Origin: Candidatus Fermentithermobacillaceae bacterium
GTDB lineage: Bacteria > Bacillota > Sulfobacillia > Fermentithermobacillales > Fermentithermobacillaceae
Length of the DNA: 64,000 bases
Reading direction: 5' to 3'
Assembly (NCBI GenBank): GCA_012842685.1
Contig: DUSI01000049.1
Coordinates: 124,001-188,000 of the forward strand
Shown piece by piece: positions 48,796 to 58,115 of this stretch (the stretch's first letter is position 1; the number at the start of each line of letters is the position of its first letter). The notes under the pieces are model-generated. The model searched no databases, was not told where the DNA came from, and was given only the letters and a program-made list of their open reading frames with translations. The translations under genes were made by a program, and so were the position numbers.

Positions 48796-48821
48796 ACGCG
48801 GCGGGTGGGGGGAATAGGTGA

Positions 48822-49754
48822 ATGGAACGCTCCAGGTACGTGCTCATCGGGCTCTTGGTCCTGAGTGTCTGCCTTAACATATACGCACTCAGTCGGATTG
48901 CTGACCTTTCGGCCGCAGTTCGAGATACGCGGAATGAGATATCGCGCATGAAAGACTCACTTTACGATGCTCTTACTTCGGTAGGAGATGAGCTAGAGAA
49001 GATCCGCGAGGAAGCGCGATGGATATCTAATCTAGAGGTGACTCCCGGAAAACCCACGGGCAGAGTCCAACCCGTAACCCTCAGCTGGCAAGTACGCGAG
49101 TACCCTGTAGCCGCCTCCGTTACGCTGTATCTCAGGGAACGCGGGCAGGTTGACTTCACCCCTTATCCCGCCCAAAGCACCGGCGGAGGGGGCTTCAAGG
49201 TCACGTTCGACCACGTCGTGCAGCCGGAACCTCCGATCTCCATAGTTCTCTACGTTGAAGGCTCCTCCTCAAAGAAAGAGACGGTCATAGCCGAATCTTC
49301 GGGGATGTACATTACCGGACAGTACGAGTATTACGTGACCATGACCGACGGGCGGGAAATGAAGACGACGGAGGTAGCTCCCATCAACATCAAGCAAGAC
49401 TCAGCCGGCCTGGCCGCCCCCGTCACGATGGAAATAAGAGCCCAAAAGGACCCTCTCGCCTTTGACATCGTCGTCTACGAGGATCCCAAGCCTGAGGATT
49501 ACTACTACCGGCTTCAAGGGGCCCTAATCCGAGTCAGAGACGGCGAGAAGGTGGTCAAAGAAGTGGACCTTACTGCAGAGCGAACCATTGAGGTCCAGAC
49601 GCCGCAAGGAGAAGAACTGATTCCTGTCTTTGAAGGCCGGCTGGAAGACTACTTGACTCCTGCCGAGGTATTTCTCGTGCTTACGTACGGAGAGGGCCTA
49701 TCCAGCGAAGTCCCGATCAAGTACCTGATGCGTCCGGCAGACATCTACTTCTAG
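48822..49754 (+). CDS. hypothetical membrane-anchored protein
   Basis: N-terminal TM (YVLIGLLVLSVCLNIYAL) then coiled coil and beta-rich extracellular region; SD-like GGTGGGGGG. Confidence 0.75.
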   Translation: MERSRYVLIGLLVLSVCLNIYALSRIADLSAAVRDTRNEISRMKDSLYDALTSVGDELEKIREEARWISNLEVTPGKPTGRVQPVTLSWQVREYPVAASVTLYLRERGQVDFTPYPAQSTGGGGFKVTFDHVVQPEPPISIVLYVEGSSSKKETVIAESSGMYITGQYEYYVTMTDGREMKTTEVAPINIKQDSAGLAAPVTMEIRAQKDPLAFDIVVYEDPKPEDYYYRLQGALIRVRDGEKVVKEVDLTAERTIEVQTPQGEELIPVFEGRLEDYLTPAEVFLVLTYGEGLSSEVPIKYLMRPADIYF

Positions 49755-49924
49755 GCTTGTCGAGGTTCCGACCGCGCCGCGGTCATGCACTCGCCTTTCC
49801 CACCCACTGCTCGTTCAAGGAAGAAAGACGGGCTCAAATTCTTTTATCTGCCCCCTTTACTTTTTTAATGCCATCATAGATAATTCTCAGTAGTCCATTT
49901 ACTCATCGTGAGAGGGTGACCTGA

Positions 49925-51220
49925 GTGAGCAGCGCCACCGCTTCAAAGCATGGATTCCGTTCTCTGTTCAAAGCCGTGGACCCTACCATACGGTTACTTC
50001 TTATCATAGGCTTTCTCGAGACTACCGCAGTTGTTTTCTACACCTCGGTGCTGATGCCCTACTACCGCCATCTCGGCTTCGGCCCGGAGGCGGCCGGAGT
50101 CTTTAGCTCCATCCTCCAGGTCGTTTCGGCGGTCACGCTCACCATATCGGGCTTCGCGGCCGACAGGCTCGGCAGGAAGACACTCTTTATCGGGGGGCAA
50201 CTCACAAGGTGCGTGGTCGCGGGATCCCTCCTCTTCACAAGGAGCTACTGGGGCTTCGCGCTCATACACGTGTTCCGCGGCCTCGGCAGCATGCAGTCGC
50301 CGGCGCAAAACGCGATCGTCGCGGAGCGCTCCGACCGTTCCACGCTGGCTACGAGTTTCGCCTTCGTGGATACGCTGAGCCAGTTTGCCAGTTTCTGTGC
50401 GCCGATCCTGGCCGGCGCCGTGGCGGATAGGTTCGGCGTCAGAGTGCCTTTCATAATCGGCCTCAGTCTGACCATCGCGTCGGTGATACTGGGTCTGGGG
50501 ATCAAGGAGGCCAAGAGAGATACCGGCACCGACTCCGAGGCCGCGGCACCGGTCGCAGTCGCTCGAGAGAGCCATGCGGTTCCCAAGGGCTCCAGGTCGC
50601 TCTTCGCCCAAGTACGTGATATGTTCGTGGGTAGCGGCACCGCGATCCTAGTCCTCCTCCTGGGCGCCAACTTCCTGTCGGGGCTTGCGAACGGCGCGGT
50701 GGGGATCCTACTCCCCTTCACAATCATGGACAGGTTTTCGGATTCCTACAGCGCGGTATCCGGCACGCAAGCCGCAGGCGCGCTCGGAACCATGCTTGTC
50801 CTCCTCCTCGGAGGAAGGCTTGCCGACGTCTACGGACGAAAGAAAGTGATGCTATCGTTCCTGGCGGCACCGCCGGTCATGGCTCTCCTCTTCGCGGCAA
50901 GTTCTCTCTGGCAGATGTACGCCGTGGTCACCGTCGTAACCCTCATCGGAAACCTATCCACTCCGGCGATACGAGCCCTGCACCAGGAAGTCGTCCGAGA
51001 GAGGGATAGGGCCTCGTTCTCGGGACTTGCCGGCGGGCTGTCGGCAGCGGGCTTTGCCCTAGGTTCCGTCGTGGCAGGGTTCGCCTACAACTGGTCTCCC
51101 CAAGGGGCATGGCTACTGACCATCGCCATGTTCGCGTTGGACGGCATACTGTTCGTGATTGCGGCCGCGAAGCACGAAGGCGCACGAGGAACCCAAAAGG
51201 AAGCGGCGGCGGTCTCGTAG
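49925..51220 (+). CDS. MFS transporter
   Basis: 12-TM-type pattern, GFAADRLGRKTLFIGGQL and GGRLADVYGRKKVMLSF MFS loop motifs. Confidence 0.93.
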   Translation: MSSATASKHGFRSLFKAVDPTIRLLLIIGFLETTAVVFYTSVLMPYYRHLGFGPEAAGVFSSILQVVSAVTLTISGFAADRLGRKTLFIGGQLTRCVVAGSLLFTRSYWGFALIHVFRGLGSMQSPAQNAIVAERSDRSTLATSFAFVDTLSQFASFCAPILAGAVADRFGVRVPFIIGLSLTIASVILGLGIKEAKRDTGTDSEAAAPVAVARESHAVPKGSRSLFAQVRDMFVGSGTAILVLLLGANFLSGLANGAVGILLPFTIMDRFSDSYSAVSGTQAAGALGTMLVLLLGGRLADVYGRKKVMLSFLAAPPVMALLFAASSLWQMYAVVTVVTLIGNLSTPAIRALHQEVVRERDRASFSGLAGGLSAAGFALGSVVAGFAYNWSPQGAWLLTIAMFALDGILFVIAAAKHEGARGTQKEAAAVS

Positions 51221-51343
51221 AAATCCTCGCTGGATCGGCGGCAGGAGCTCCGGTCCGGTGACGCTCGAGAGCCCCATTCGAGCGACTTGGCAGGCGGAGC
51301 CGCCCCATCCCACCGAGAAAAACCTATCGAAGGGAGTGCTCAC

Positions 51344-51838
51344 ATGGACGTTTTCGAGGCCATAGCCAACAGAAGATCCATAAGGGCCTACAAGAACGAA
51401 CCTGTCCCGGCCGACGCCCTTGACAAAATCCTCGAGGCCGCGAGGATCGCCCCGTCTGCGGGCAACCGCCAAGAGTACAAGTTCATCGTCGTGACCGACG
51501 AGGCCACGAGGAAAGCTCTCGTGCCAGCGTGCAACAACCAGACTTTTGTGGGAGACGCCGGAGCGGTCATCGTGGGGTGCGCGACAAATCCTGAGCGCCG
51601 CTATCACGCCGTCGACGTGGCTATCGCCATAGACCATATGACTCTCGCCGCCCACGCCCTTGGTCTCGGCACCTGCTGGATCGGCGCGTTCTCAGAGGAG
51701 AAGGTGAAAGAGCTTCTCGGCATCCCCGCGGAGGTCAAAGTCGTCGCCCTCCTGCCCGTTGGGATACCGGCCAGAGAAGGCGTCGTAAGGCCGCGCAAGT
51801 CCAAAGAGGAGCTTTTCGTGAAAGAAAGGTGGCAGTAA
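51344..51838 (+). CDS. nitroreductase family protein
   Basis: MDVFEAIANRRSIRAYKNEPVPADALDKILEAARIAPSAGNRQEYKFIVV...GLGTCWIGAF. Confidence 0.93.
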   Translation: MDVFEAIANRRSIRAYKNEPVPADALDKILEAARIAPSAGNRQEYKFIVVTDEATRKALVPACNNQTFVGDAGAVIVGCATNPERRYHAVDVAIAIDHMTLAAHALGLGTCWIGAFSEEKVKELLGIPAEVKVVALLPVGIPAREGVVRPRKSKEELFVKERWQ

Positions 51839-51850
51839 GGATCTCAGGCG

Positions 51851-52828
51851 CTACGACAGCGCCGACCATGCCCTGAACAAGTTCTCACGGTGTGTTTCAA
51901 GGTAGAATTCCCGGTCCCGGGGGTCCATGGAGCTGAGCCTCTCCATGATCTCCGGGAACGCTTTTTGGAGCCCGTACTCGTCGTCCAGATTCTCAGGCGG
52001 TAGGCCTTTGGAAGCGGCTTCCTTGATGATCCCCATGACGGCCCTCAGATATTGGGCGTTCCGCTTCAGCAGCTCGGGTCCGGACACGGGTCCGTGCCCG
52101 GGGATGACGGTCCTCGCACGGGCGGCCCACTCCATGAGGCCGGATATCCATACCTGGAGGGACCTTGGATCCCCGATGGACGGGAAGGGATCCTCTGCCG
52201 CGTCGCCAGCCGCGAGCACCCCTGTAGCTACGTCGTAGGCAACGCACGAGTCGGCCGTATGTCCGGGCAGGTGCCGGATCTCTATCCTTCTCCCCGATGG
52301 ATCGCCCGTGAGGACAGGTTGCACGTGGCGGAGAGCGCCTTGCCTGCGTCTTCCTGAGTCGCCCGGGACCCAGTGAGGCACCCTCTCCAGGTCGAGCGCC
52401 AATGAGTTCGTGAAGGTGAGGCACGGGAGGACAAACTCTCCCCCCGCCACAAGATCGGGGCTTTCTCGTCTAACCGTCTCCAGATCAGGGTGCACCGGCG
52501 CCAGTAGCCTTCCGCGCGCGAACTCGTGAGCGATGACTACCGGTGCGCTGAAAGCTCCTGTCCCGAGGCAGTGATCCCAGTCCGCGTGAGAATACGCTAC
52601 GTATACCTGCCTGTCCCCGGCCATCTTGGAGAAGAACGTCATATCCCTGGGGCCACACAGCGTGTCGAAAGCGAGGACGCTCTCTGTTCCCATGAACAGC
52701 ACGCTGGCGACGGCGGGGCCGTGTTTTCCAAGCGGACGCAAGTAGGTGAACACGCCTTCTTCTACCCGTCGGAATAAAGGTCCAGACAGCGACAACCCTA
52801 TTCCCTCCAAGAGCCGGCGGTTTTCCAC
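51851..52828 (-). CDS. MBL-fold metallo-hydrolase
   Basis: [51 protein letters not shown]; exact start uncertain because it overlaps the end of glpX. Confidence 0.88.
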   Translation of the reverse strand: MENRRLLEGIGLSLSGPLFRRVEEGVFTYLRPLGKHGPAVASVLFMGTESVLAFDTLCGPRDMTFFSKMAGDRQVYVAYSHADWDHCLGTGAFSAPVVIAHEFARGRLLAPVHPDLETVRRESPDLVAGGEFVLPCLTFTNSLALDLERVPHWVPGDSGRRRQGALRHVQPVLTGDPSGRRIEIRHLPGHTADSCVAYDVATGVLAAGDAAEDPFPSIGDPRSLQVWISGLMEWAARARTVIPGHGPVSGPELLKRNAQYLRAVMGIIKEAASKGLPPENLDDEYGLQKAFPEIMERLSSMDPRDREFYLETHRENLFRAWSALS

Positions 52829-53781
52829 TTCTTATCCAAACGGTGTATGGCTTCAATGAACCTTACGGTACCCGTCGTACCGCGCATGACAAGCGAGTGA
52901 GTCCTGGCGATGGGTCCCGAATACCTGACTCCTCTCAAGAGTTCTCCGTCGGTGACACCGGTTGCCACAAATACTACATCGTCACCGCGGACCAGATCGT
53001 CCATAGTCAGCTTGCGCCGCACGTCCTCGATGCCCATGGCTTCGGCGCGGGCGATCTCCTCCTCCTTCGTGGGACAGAGACGTCCCTGCATCTCTCCACC
53101 TGCACATCGCAAGGCCACCGCTGCCAGGACTCCTTCGGGAGCGCCGCCTATTCCGGCCAAGACGTCGACCCCTGAGTCTTCAAACGCCACGGATACAGCG
53201 GGGCTTAGGTCTCCGTCGGGTATGAGCTTTATCCTCGCGCCCGCCTTTCTCACTTCTGCGATCAGGGCTTCATTTCTGGGGCGGTCGAGTATGACCACGA
53301 CGAGATCGCGCACGTTTTTCCCGAGGGCGTCTGCCACCTCTTTGAGGTTATCGCCGATGGGAGCATCCAGGTCTATCCTGCCTGCGGCCTTGGGTCCTAC
53401 GGCGAGCTTATCCATGTACATATCAGGGGCGTGAAGCAGGCAGCCGGATTCGGCTACGGCGAGGACAGAGAGGGCACGCGAAAGCCCTTTCGCGAGCACA
53501 TTGGTACCCTCGAGAGGGTCGACGGCGACATCCACCCTTGGCCCCCTGCCGGTTCCCACCTTCTCGCCTATATAAAGCATGGGCGCTTCGTCCATCTCCC
53601 CTTCACCGATCACCACGGTGCCGTCAATGTCGACAGTGCCCAGGAGCTCCCGCATCGCCCTCACCGCGGCTTCGTCGCAGGCTCCGGCATCTCCGGTGCC
53701 CATGAGGCGCCCTGAAGCCAGGGCGGCCGCTTCCGTAACCCGTACAAACTCCAGGGCCAGTTCCCTCTCGATTCGCTCGCT
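52798..53781 (-). CDS. glpX: class II fructose-1,6-bisphosphatase
   Basis: [50 protein letters not shown] start near 53781 (ORF open to 53832). Confidence 0.94.
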   Translation of the reverse strand, partial: SERIERELALEFVRVTEAAALASGRLMGTGDAGACDEAAVRAMRELLGTVDIDGTVVIGEGEMDEAPMLYIGEKVGTGRGPRVDVAVDPLEGTNVLAKGLSRALSVLAVAESGCLLHAPDMYMDKLAVGPKAAGRIDLDAPIGDNLKEVADALGKNVRDLVVVILDRPRNEALIAEVRKAGARIKLIPDGDLSPAVSVAFEDSGVDVLAGIGGAPEGVLAAVALRCAGGEMQGRLCPTKEEEIARAEAMGIEDVRRKLTMDDLVRGDDVVFVATGVTDGELLRGVRYSGPIARTHSLVMRGTTGTVRFIEAIHRLDKKWKTAGSWRE

Positions 53782-53874
53782 CAAGAGACTACCTCCAGTC
53801 CTGCATCCTCTCCGGTAGTTCAATACTAACACCGTCCGGCAGGAACCGACACCCGTTTACAGAACTTGCTTTCT

Positions 53875-53898
53875 CCACCCTAGAGGGTGGGATATAAT
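53875..53898 (+). promoter_or_regulatory. rubrerythrin promoter: palindrome CCACCCTAGAGGGTGG immediately upstream of TATAAT
   Basis: Perfect 7-bp arms with 2-nt centre at 53875-53890; TATAAT at 53893-53898, about 40 bp upstream of the GTG start. Confidence 0.65.
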
Positions 53899-53938
53899 TG
53901 CCAGTGACAGTAAGCAAATCGGAGGAGGTGCCTAGCCG

Positions 53939-54472
53939 GTGAATCTCAAAGGAACACAGACGGAAAAAAACCTCAAGGTCGCCTTCGCGGGCGAATCTGA
54001 GGCGAGGAACAAGTACTGGTACTTCGCAAGCGTCGCCAAGAAGGAAGGCTATGAGCAGATAGCGGCCATTTTCCTTGAGACTGCCGAGAATGAGAAAGAG
54101 CACGCCAAGCTCTGGGCCAAGGCCCTCGGGCTTATCGGAGACACCAAGCAGAACCTCGAGCACGCTGCCGCCGGCGAGCATTACGAGTGGTCTCAGATGT
54201 ACAAGGAGTTCGCCGAGACAGCTGAGAAAGAAGGGTTCCCCGAGCTCGCCAAGATGTTCCGCGAGGTGGCCGAGGTCGAGGAGGCCCACGAGAAGAGGTA
54301 CCGGCAGCTGATTGAACGCCTGGAGAGCGGCACCGTCTTTAAGCGCTCCGGAGTGACAAAGTGGCAGTGCAGGAACTGCGGTTACGTATATGAAGGTACC
54401 GAGGCGCCGGAGTTCTGCCCGTGCTGCGCCCATCCAAGGGCTTTCTTCCAGGTGTACGCCGAAAACTACTGA
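53939..54472 (+). CDS. rbr: rubrerythrin
   Basis: Ferritin-like ExxH repeats and C-terminal rubredoxin-like [27 protein letters not shown]. Confidence 0.95.
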   Translation: MNLKGTQTEKNLKVAFAGESEARNKYWYFASVAKKEGYEQIAAIFLETAENEKEHAKLWAKALGLIGDTKQNLEHAAAGEHYEWSQMYKEFAETAEKEGFPELAKMFREVAEVEEAHEKRYRQLIERLESGTVFKRSGVTKWQCRNCGYVYEGTEAPEFCPCCAHPRAFFQVYAENY

Positions 54473-54728
54473 TCCCTGGCCGTTTTCCGCCAGGGCCGGC
54501 TTTCCTGTAACGAAGAGATCCGGCCTGAAAAGCGCCCCCAGTCCCCAAGGATTGGGGGCGTCTGACTTGGTTCTGAGAGTCACGAAACCCGCTCTCCCGG
54601 TTTGCTCTGTCCACTCCTTTGCCCCCAAGCAGGGATAGGGCTCTACCACCCTTCGCTTCTGGAGACACACCCAAGCTCCAGTTTACATAAAATACATCGA
54701 CGCAAATCTCACAAGGAGGGTGTTTTCA

Positions 54729-55244
54729 ATGCGTAGGAGTCCTTTCCGGGGCGATCCTGCGGCAGGCGACCGGGCTCTTCTCGGGCGGTCCGCGCCTGCG
54801 GTCGCGGAATCAGTCATCCAGACGCCCCCAGAAGCACCGTCCCCGCCGCAGGTGGACTCCGGCTTACCAGGAAAAGAGGATGACGAGGGCGCCAAGGAAA
54901 GCGCCTTCAGCTTGAGGAGGAGAAGACCGCCGTGGTGCCCTCCTGAAGAACCGTGCCCACCTGAAAGGCCCCCATGGTCTCCGCCCGAGATCACGCCTCC
55001 TCCCGTAGAACCTCCCTGGGGGAGGCCTGGTGGACCCCAGGGTCCGGGCAGCGGTCCTTCTTGGCCGCCGGGATCCTCCTTCCCCAGAACCGTACAGCTG
55101 GCGGAAGCCTTCGTGCCCTGGCAGGTCTACAGCGGCTACTGCATGCCGAGCCAGATGAAAGGGCCGGGGACCATCTTCCCTGAACTCTTGAGGACGCCGC
55201 CTCTATACCAGTATCCGCCGGGTACGGGCGGGAGGAGGGGATAA
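54729..55244 (+). CDS. cotJA: spore coat protein CotJA with long proline-rich N-terminal extension
   Basis: C-terminal LAEAFVPWQVYSGYCMPSQMKGPGTIFPELLRTPPLYQYPPG matches CotJA pattern; directly followed by cotJB. Confidence 0.83.
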   Translation: MRRSPFRGDPAAGDRALLGRSAPAVAESVIQTPPEAPSPPQVDSGLPGKEDDEGAKESAFSLRRRRPPWCPPEEPCPPERPPWSPPEITPPPVEPPWGRPGGPQGPGSGPSWPPGSSFPRTVQLAEAFVPWQVYSGYCMPSQMKGPGTIFPELLRTPPLYQYPPGTGGRRG

Positions 55245-55246
55245 GC

Positions 55247-55519
55247 ATGGACGCGCGGTACTTCGACATGCTCAGGCGCATCATGGAGCTTCAGTTCGTG
55301 ACGCTCGAGCTGAACCTGTTTCTCGACACACATCCCTGCGACGAAAGGGCACTCCACGACTTCAAGGAAGCCCAAAAAGCCCTCACGCAAGCCATAGGGG
55401 AGTTCGAGAGGTCATTCCATCCTCTCTTTAGCTTCGGAATCGGACACGTCGAAGACGGCTGGAACTGGATCTCCGACCCGTGGCCGTGGGAGATCAACTG
55501 GCACAAAAGGAGGGGTTAA
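55247..55519 (+). CDS. cotJB: spore coat protein CotJB
   Basis: YFDMLRRIMELQFVTLELNLFLDTHPCDERAL, W-rich C-terminus. Confidence 0.9.
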   Translation: MDARYFDMLRRIMELQFVTLELNLFLDTHPCDERALHDFKEAQKALTQAIGEFERSFHPLFSFGIGHVEDGWNWISDPWPWEINWHKRRG

Positions 55520-55522
55520 GCC

Positions 55523-56152
55523 GTGTGGGTCTATCAGAAAACGCTTCAGTACCCTGCCGGAACGGTCAGCACGTGCAACCCGAAACTCGCGAAGGCCATC
55601 ATTACGCAGTACGGAGGTCCCGACGGCGAGCTTGCGGCCTCGCTCCGCTATCTGACTCAGCGGTATTCCATGCCGATACCTGAGGCGAAGGCGGCTCTTA
55701 CTGACATCGGTACCGAAGAACTCGCCCATATGGAGATCGTGGCGACGCTCGTCTACCAGCTCATACGCGACGCGAGCGTCGATGATATCATCGCGGCAGG
55801 CCTGGAAGGCTACTACGCCGACCACGACAAGGGTCTATACTTCGTAAACGGCGACGGGGTGCCATGGACCGCCGCTTATATCCAGTCCAAGGGCGACCCG
55901 ATAACAGACATGCACGAGAACATGGCGGCCGAACAGAAGGCGAGGTCAACCTACGAATACCTCATACAGATCTCAAATGCCTTCGGCGACAAAGCGGTTA
56001 CGGATACCCTCACGTTCCTGTGGCAGAGAGAGATCGTCCACTTCCAGAGGTTCGGAGAGGTCCTCAATCTCCTCCACGACTACTACAGCCGGGATCACAT
56101 CTTCGAGATGCGCGGGTGGAACCCGTACAAAGTACCGGAGGTAGACAAGTAG
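55523..56152 (+). CDS. cotJC: spore coat protein CotJC (manganese-catalase-like)
   Basis: MWVYQKTLQYP...QYGGPDGELAASLRYLTQRYSMP...TEELAHMEIVATLVYQL...FLWQREIVHFQRFGE. Confidence 0.94.
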   Translation: MWVYQKTLQYPAGTVSTCNPKLAKAIITQYGGPDGELAASLRYLTQRYSMPIPEAKAALTDIGTEELAHMEIVATLVYQLIRDASVDDIIAAGLEGYYADHDKGLYFVNGDGVPWTAAYIQSKGDPITDMHENMAAEQKARSTYEYLIQISNAFGDKAVTDTLTFLWQREIVHFQRFGEVLNLLHDYYSRDHIFEMRGWNPYKVPEVDK

Positions 56153-56228
56153 CTTAGAGTAACTTAAGCGAGGCTGAAGGGGCGGCGTTCCTGAGCGGTC
56201 ATCCGCCTCCGCATCGGGCGAGGATCTA

Positions 56229-56247
56229 GGGGCGGTAAACCCGCCCC
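56229..56247. terminator. possible terminator hairpin between convergent genes
   Basis: GGGGCGG-taaac-CCGCCCC, no long T-run. Confidence 0.45.
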
Positions 56248-56304
56248 ATCTTCGCGCTTTGCCTTCTGGCAGGTGCCCGATCCCGCGCGGGCAGGACCAC
56301 GGGT

Positions 56305-56784
56305 TTATCCTTCCATCGCCCGGATCGCCGCCTTTATGGCGACTTCGATGGCCTTTCCGCACCGGCCGGTCCGGAACTGCTGCGACCACTGGGGCTGAAT
56401 GCCTTCTCCAGAAGGGACAAAGCCGATTATCTCCCTGCACTGGGTTGTCCCCATGGCTTCCTTGAACTCTCTGGCGACTTCCTGGCCGAGTCTATAGCAC
56501 AGCGCCTTCTTCTCTCCGTCGGCGGGGTCTGTCCGCCCGACCCTGGCGCTCATGGCCACTATGGCGCCCGTGAGGGCTCCGCAGGTCTCCCCCAGCCTGG
56601 CTACGCCTCCCCCAAGGCCCGTTCCGTAGCACGGTTTGAGGTCCTCGTTCCAGTACTGGCCCAAAGCCCAGATCGTGGTCTCGGCGCAGTTAAGACCCTT
56701 GAGCCTTATCTCGTGGGCTTTCTTGAGCAGGTCCTGGATCCTCTCTGTTCCTTCCGCGTCATTGACTCTCTCGGTTCCTTCCAT
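56305..56784 (-). CDS. C_GCAxxG_C_C family redox protein
   Basis: LNCAETTIWAL...GLGGGVARLGETCGALTGAIVAMSARVG. Confidence 0.88.
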   Translation of the reverse strand: MEGTERVNDAEGTERIQDLLKKAHEIRLKGLNCAETTIWALGQYWNEDLKPCYGTGLGGGVARLGETCGALTGAIVAMSARVGRTDPADGEKKALCYRLGQEVAREFKEAMGTTQCREIIGFVPSGEGIQPQWSQQFRTGRCGKAIEVAIKAAIRAMEG

Positions 56785-56834
56785 CTGCCGCGCTTCCTCC
56801 CCCTGTCTGTCACTCTTCCCCGTCTCTCATCAGG

Positions 56835-58022
56835 TCACTTTCTGGCCAGACAATCTATGAACCTGTCCAGCGCCCTCGCGGCCATCCCCATCCTGAGGCG
56901 GATGGCCCCAGACGGGCACATCTCGTGGCAGCAGTAGCACCTTATGCACCTGCTGTCGTCGATCACTGCCTTCTTCCTCACCACCGAGATCACCTGCGGG
57001 GGGCATGACCGCTGGCACACCGCACATCCGGTGCACTTCTCCGTATCGACCACGGGCTTCGCGGTGATTGAGCTTTTCAGGATCCCGCCGAGCCTGAGGA
57101 GAGACCTGTGCCTGTTGCCGGTAGGCATCCTGAAATCCTTGATGACAAAGGATCCGGGCTCATCCCCGACGACTTCCACGTCGCGCTCGTACATCGCGCC
57201 GGCGCCGCGCTCGGCGGCGGCCTTGAGGTACGGTATTCCCGCGGGATCGACGCCGGCGAGTCGGAGGGCCACCGAATCCAACGCTACCGGGTCACGAGAG
57301 GCCAGGATCGCGCCGAAGGGACGGGGCCTCCCGTGGGACGGCCCATCTCCGTCCATGGCGATGACGGCATCCAGCACGGAAACCGCAGGCCTTACTGCCA
57401 AGAGAAGATCTGTCAGCATGATTCCGAACTCTTCTCTCCCCTGGTACCTGAGATGATATTTGGCCTTGCGGGTACCCGGGATACAGCCGAACAGGTTCTT
57501 AACGGCACCCGTATACCCCATGAAGCCGTGGGTCTTCATCTTGGCCACGCTTACGACGGCATCAGCCTCGAGGACCGGGCGGGCGAGGAAAAACTCCTTA
57601 CACAGGCGCCCCTCCAGGAGCCTGAAATCCGAGCCTTCGTCAAAGGGAACCACTTCCACGCCCGCATCCCTGCACGCCTGGGCAACTCCGGATGCCTCCG
57701 CGGCACCTAAGGTATCGCCGCGGCCCGGGCTGTCTCCCACGGCCACCTTCCGTGCAACCTTCTTCACTTCGATGACTACTGCCTTGACTACCTCTGGGTG
57801 GGTGGTTATGGCCAGCTCTGGCCGGGACGGAGAGAGCAGGTTGGGCTTGACGAGGCAGGTACTCTCCCGGGGGAGGAGGCATTCGACACCTCCCAGGAGC
57901 CGGAAGGCCCTCTCAACCGCCGCTCCCACGGCGCCGGGGTCATAGGAATCGCATCTCACAAGGGCTACACGGGCTTTGGCCACAGGGATCACTCCAACTC
58001 GAGGATAAGTACATAGTACCAC
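56835..58022 (-). CDS. DUF362 domain protein with C-terminal 2x[4Fe-4S] ferredoxin
   Basis: KMKTHGFMGYTGAVKNLFGCIPGTRKAKYH; CTGCAVCQRSCP and CIRCYCCHEMCP. Confidence 0.9.
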   Translation of the reverse strand: MVLCTYPRVGVIPVAKARVALVRCDSYDPGAVGAAVERAFRLLGGVECLLPRESTCLVKPNLLSPSRPELAITTHPEVVKAVVIEVKKVARKVAVGDSPGRGDTLGAAEASGVAQACRDAGVEVVPFDEGSDFRLLEGRLCKEFFLARPVLEADAVVSVAKMKTHGFMGYTGAVKNLFGCIPGTRKAKYHLRYQGREEFGIMLTDLLLAVRPAVSVLDAVIAMDGDGPSHGRPRPFGAILASRDPVALDSVALRLAGVDPAGIPYLKAAAERGAGAMYERDVEVVGDEPGSFVIKDFRMPTGNRHRSLLRLGGILKSSITAKPVVDTEKCTGCAVCQRSCPPQVISVVRKKAVIDDSRCIRCYCCHEMCPSGAIRLRMGMAARALDRFIDCLARK

Positions 58023-58115
58023 GGTGACCGCACCCTGAGGGCATCAAGAGTGGGAGACGATTTCCTTCCACACGGGCTGGACGAGAGCCCTCTTCGCTCA
58101 GGGATATCGAAGGCT

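Noticed and set aside
54533-54560. CGCCCCCA...TGGGGGCG hairpin after rubrerythrin as a terminator
   Set aside because: No T-run on the + strand; could be minor attenuation between rbr and cotJ but not supportable as a terminator call.
53789-54670. 293-aa minus-strand ORF across rubrerythrin
   Set aside because: Antisense shadow of the rubrerythrin gene and its promoter region.
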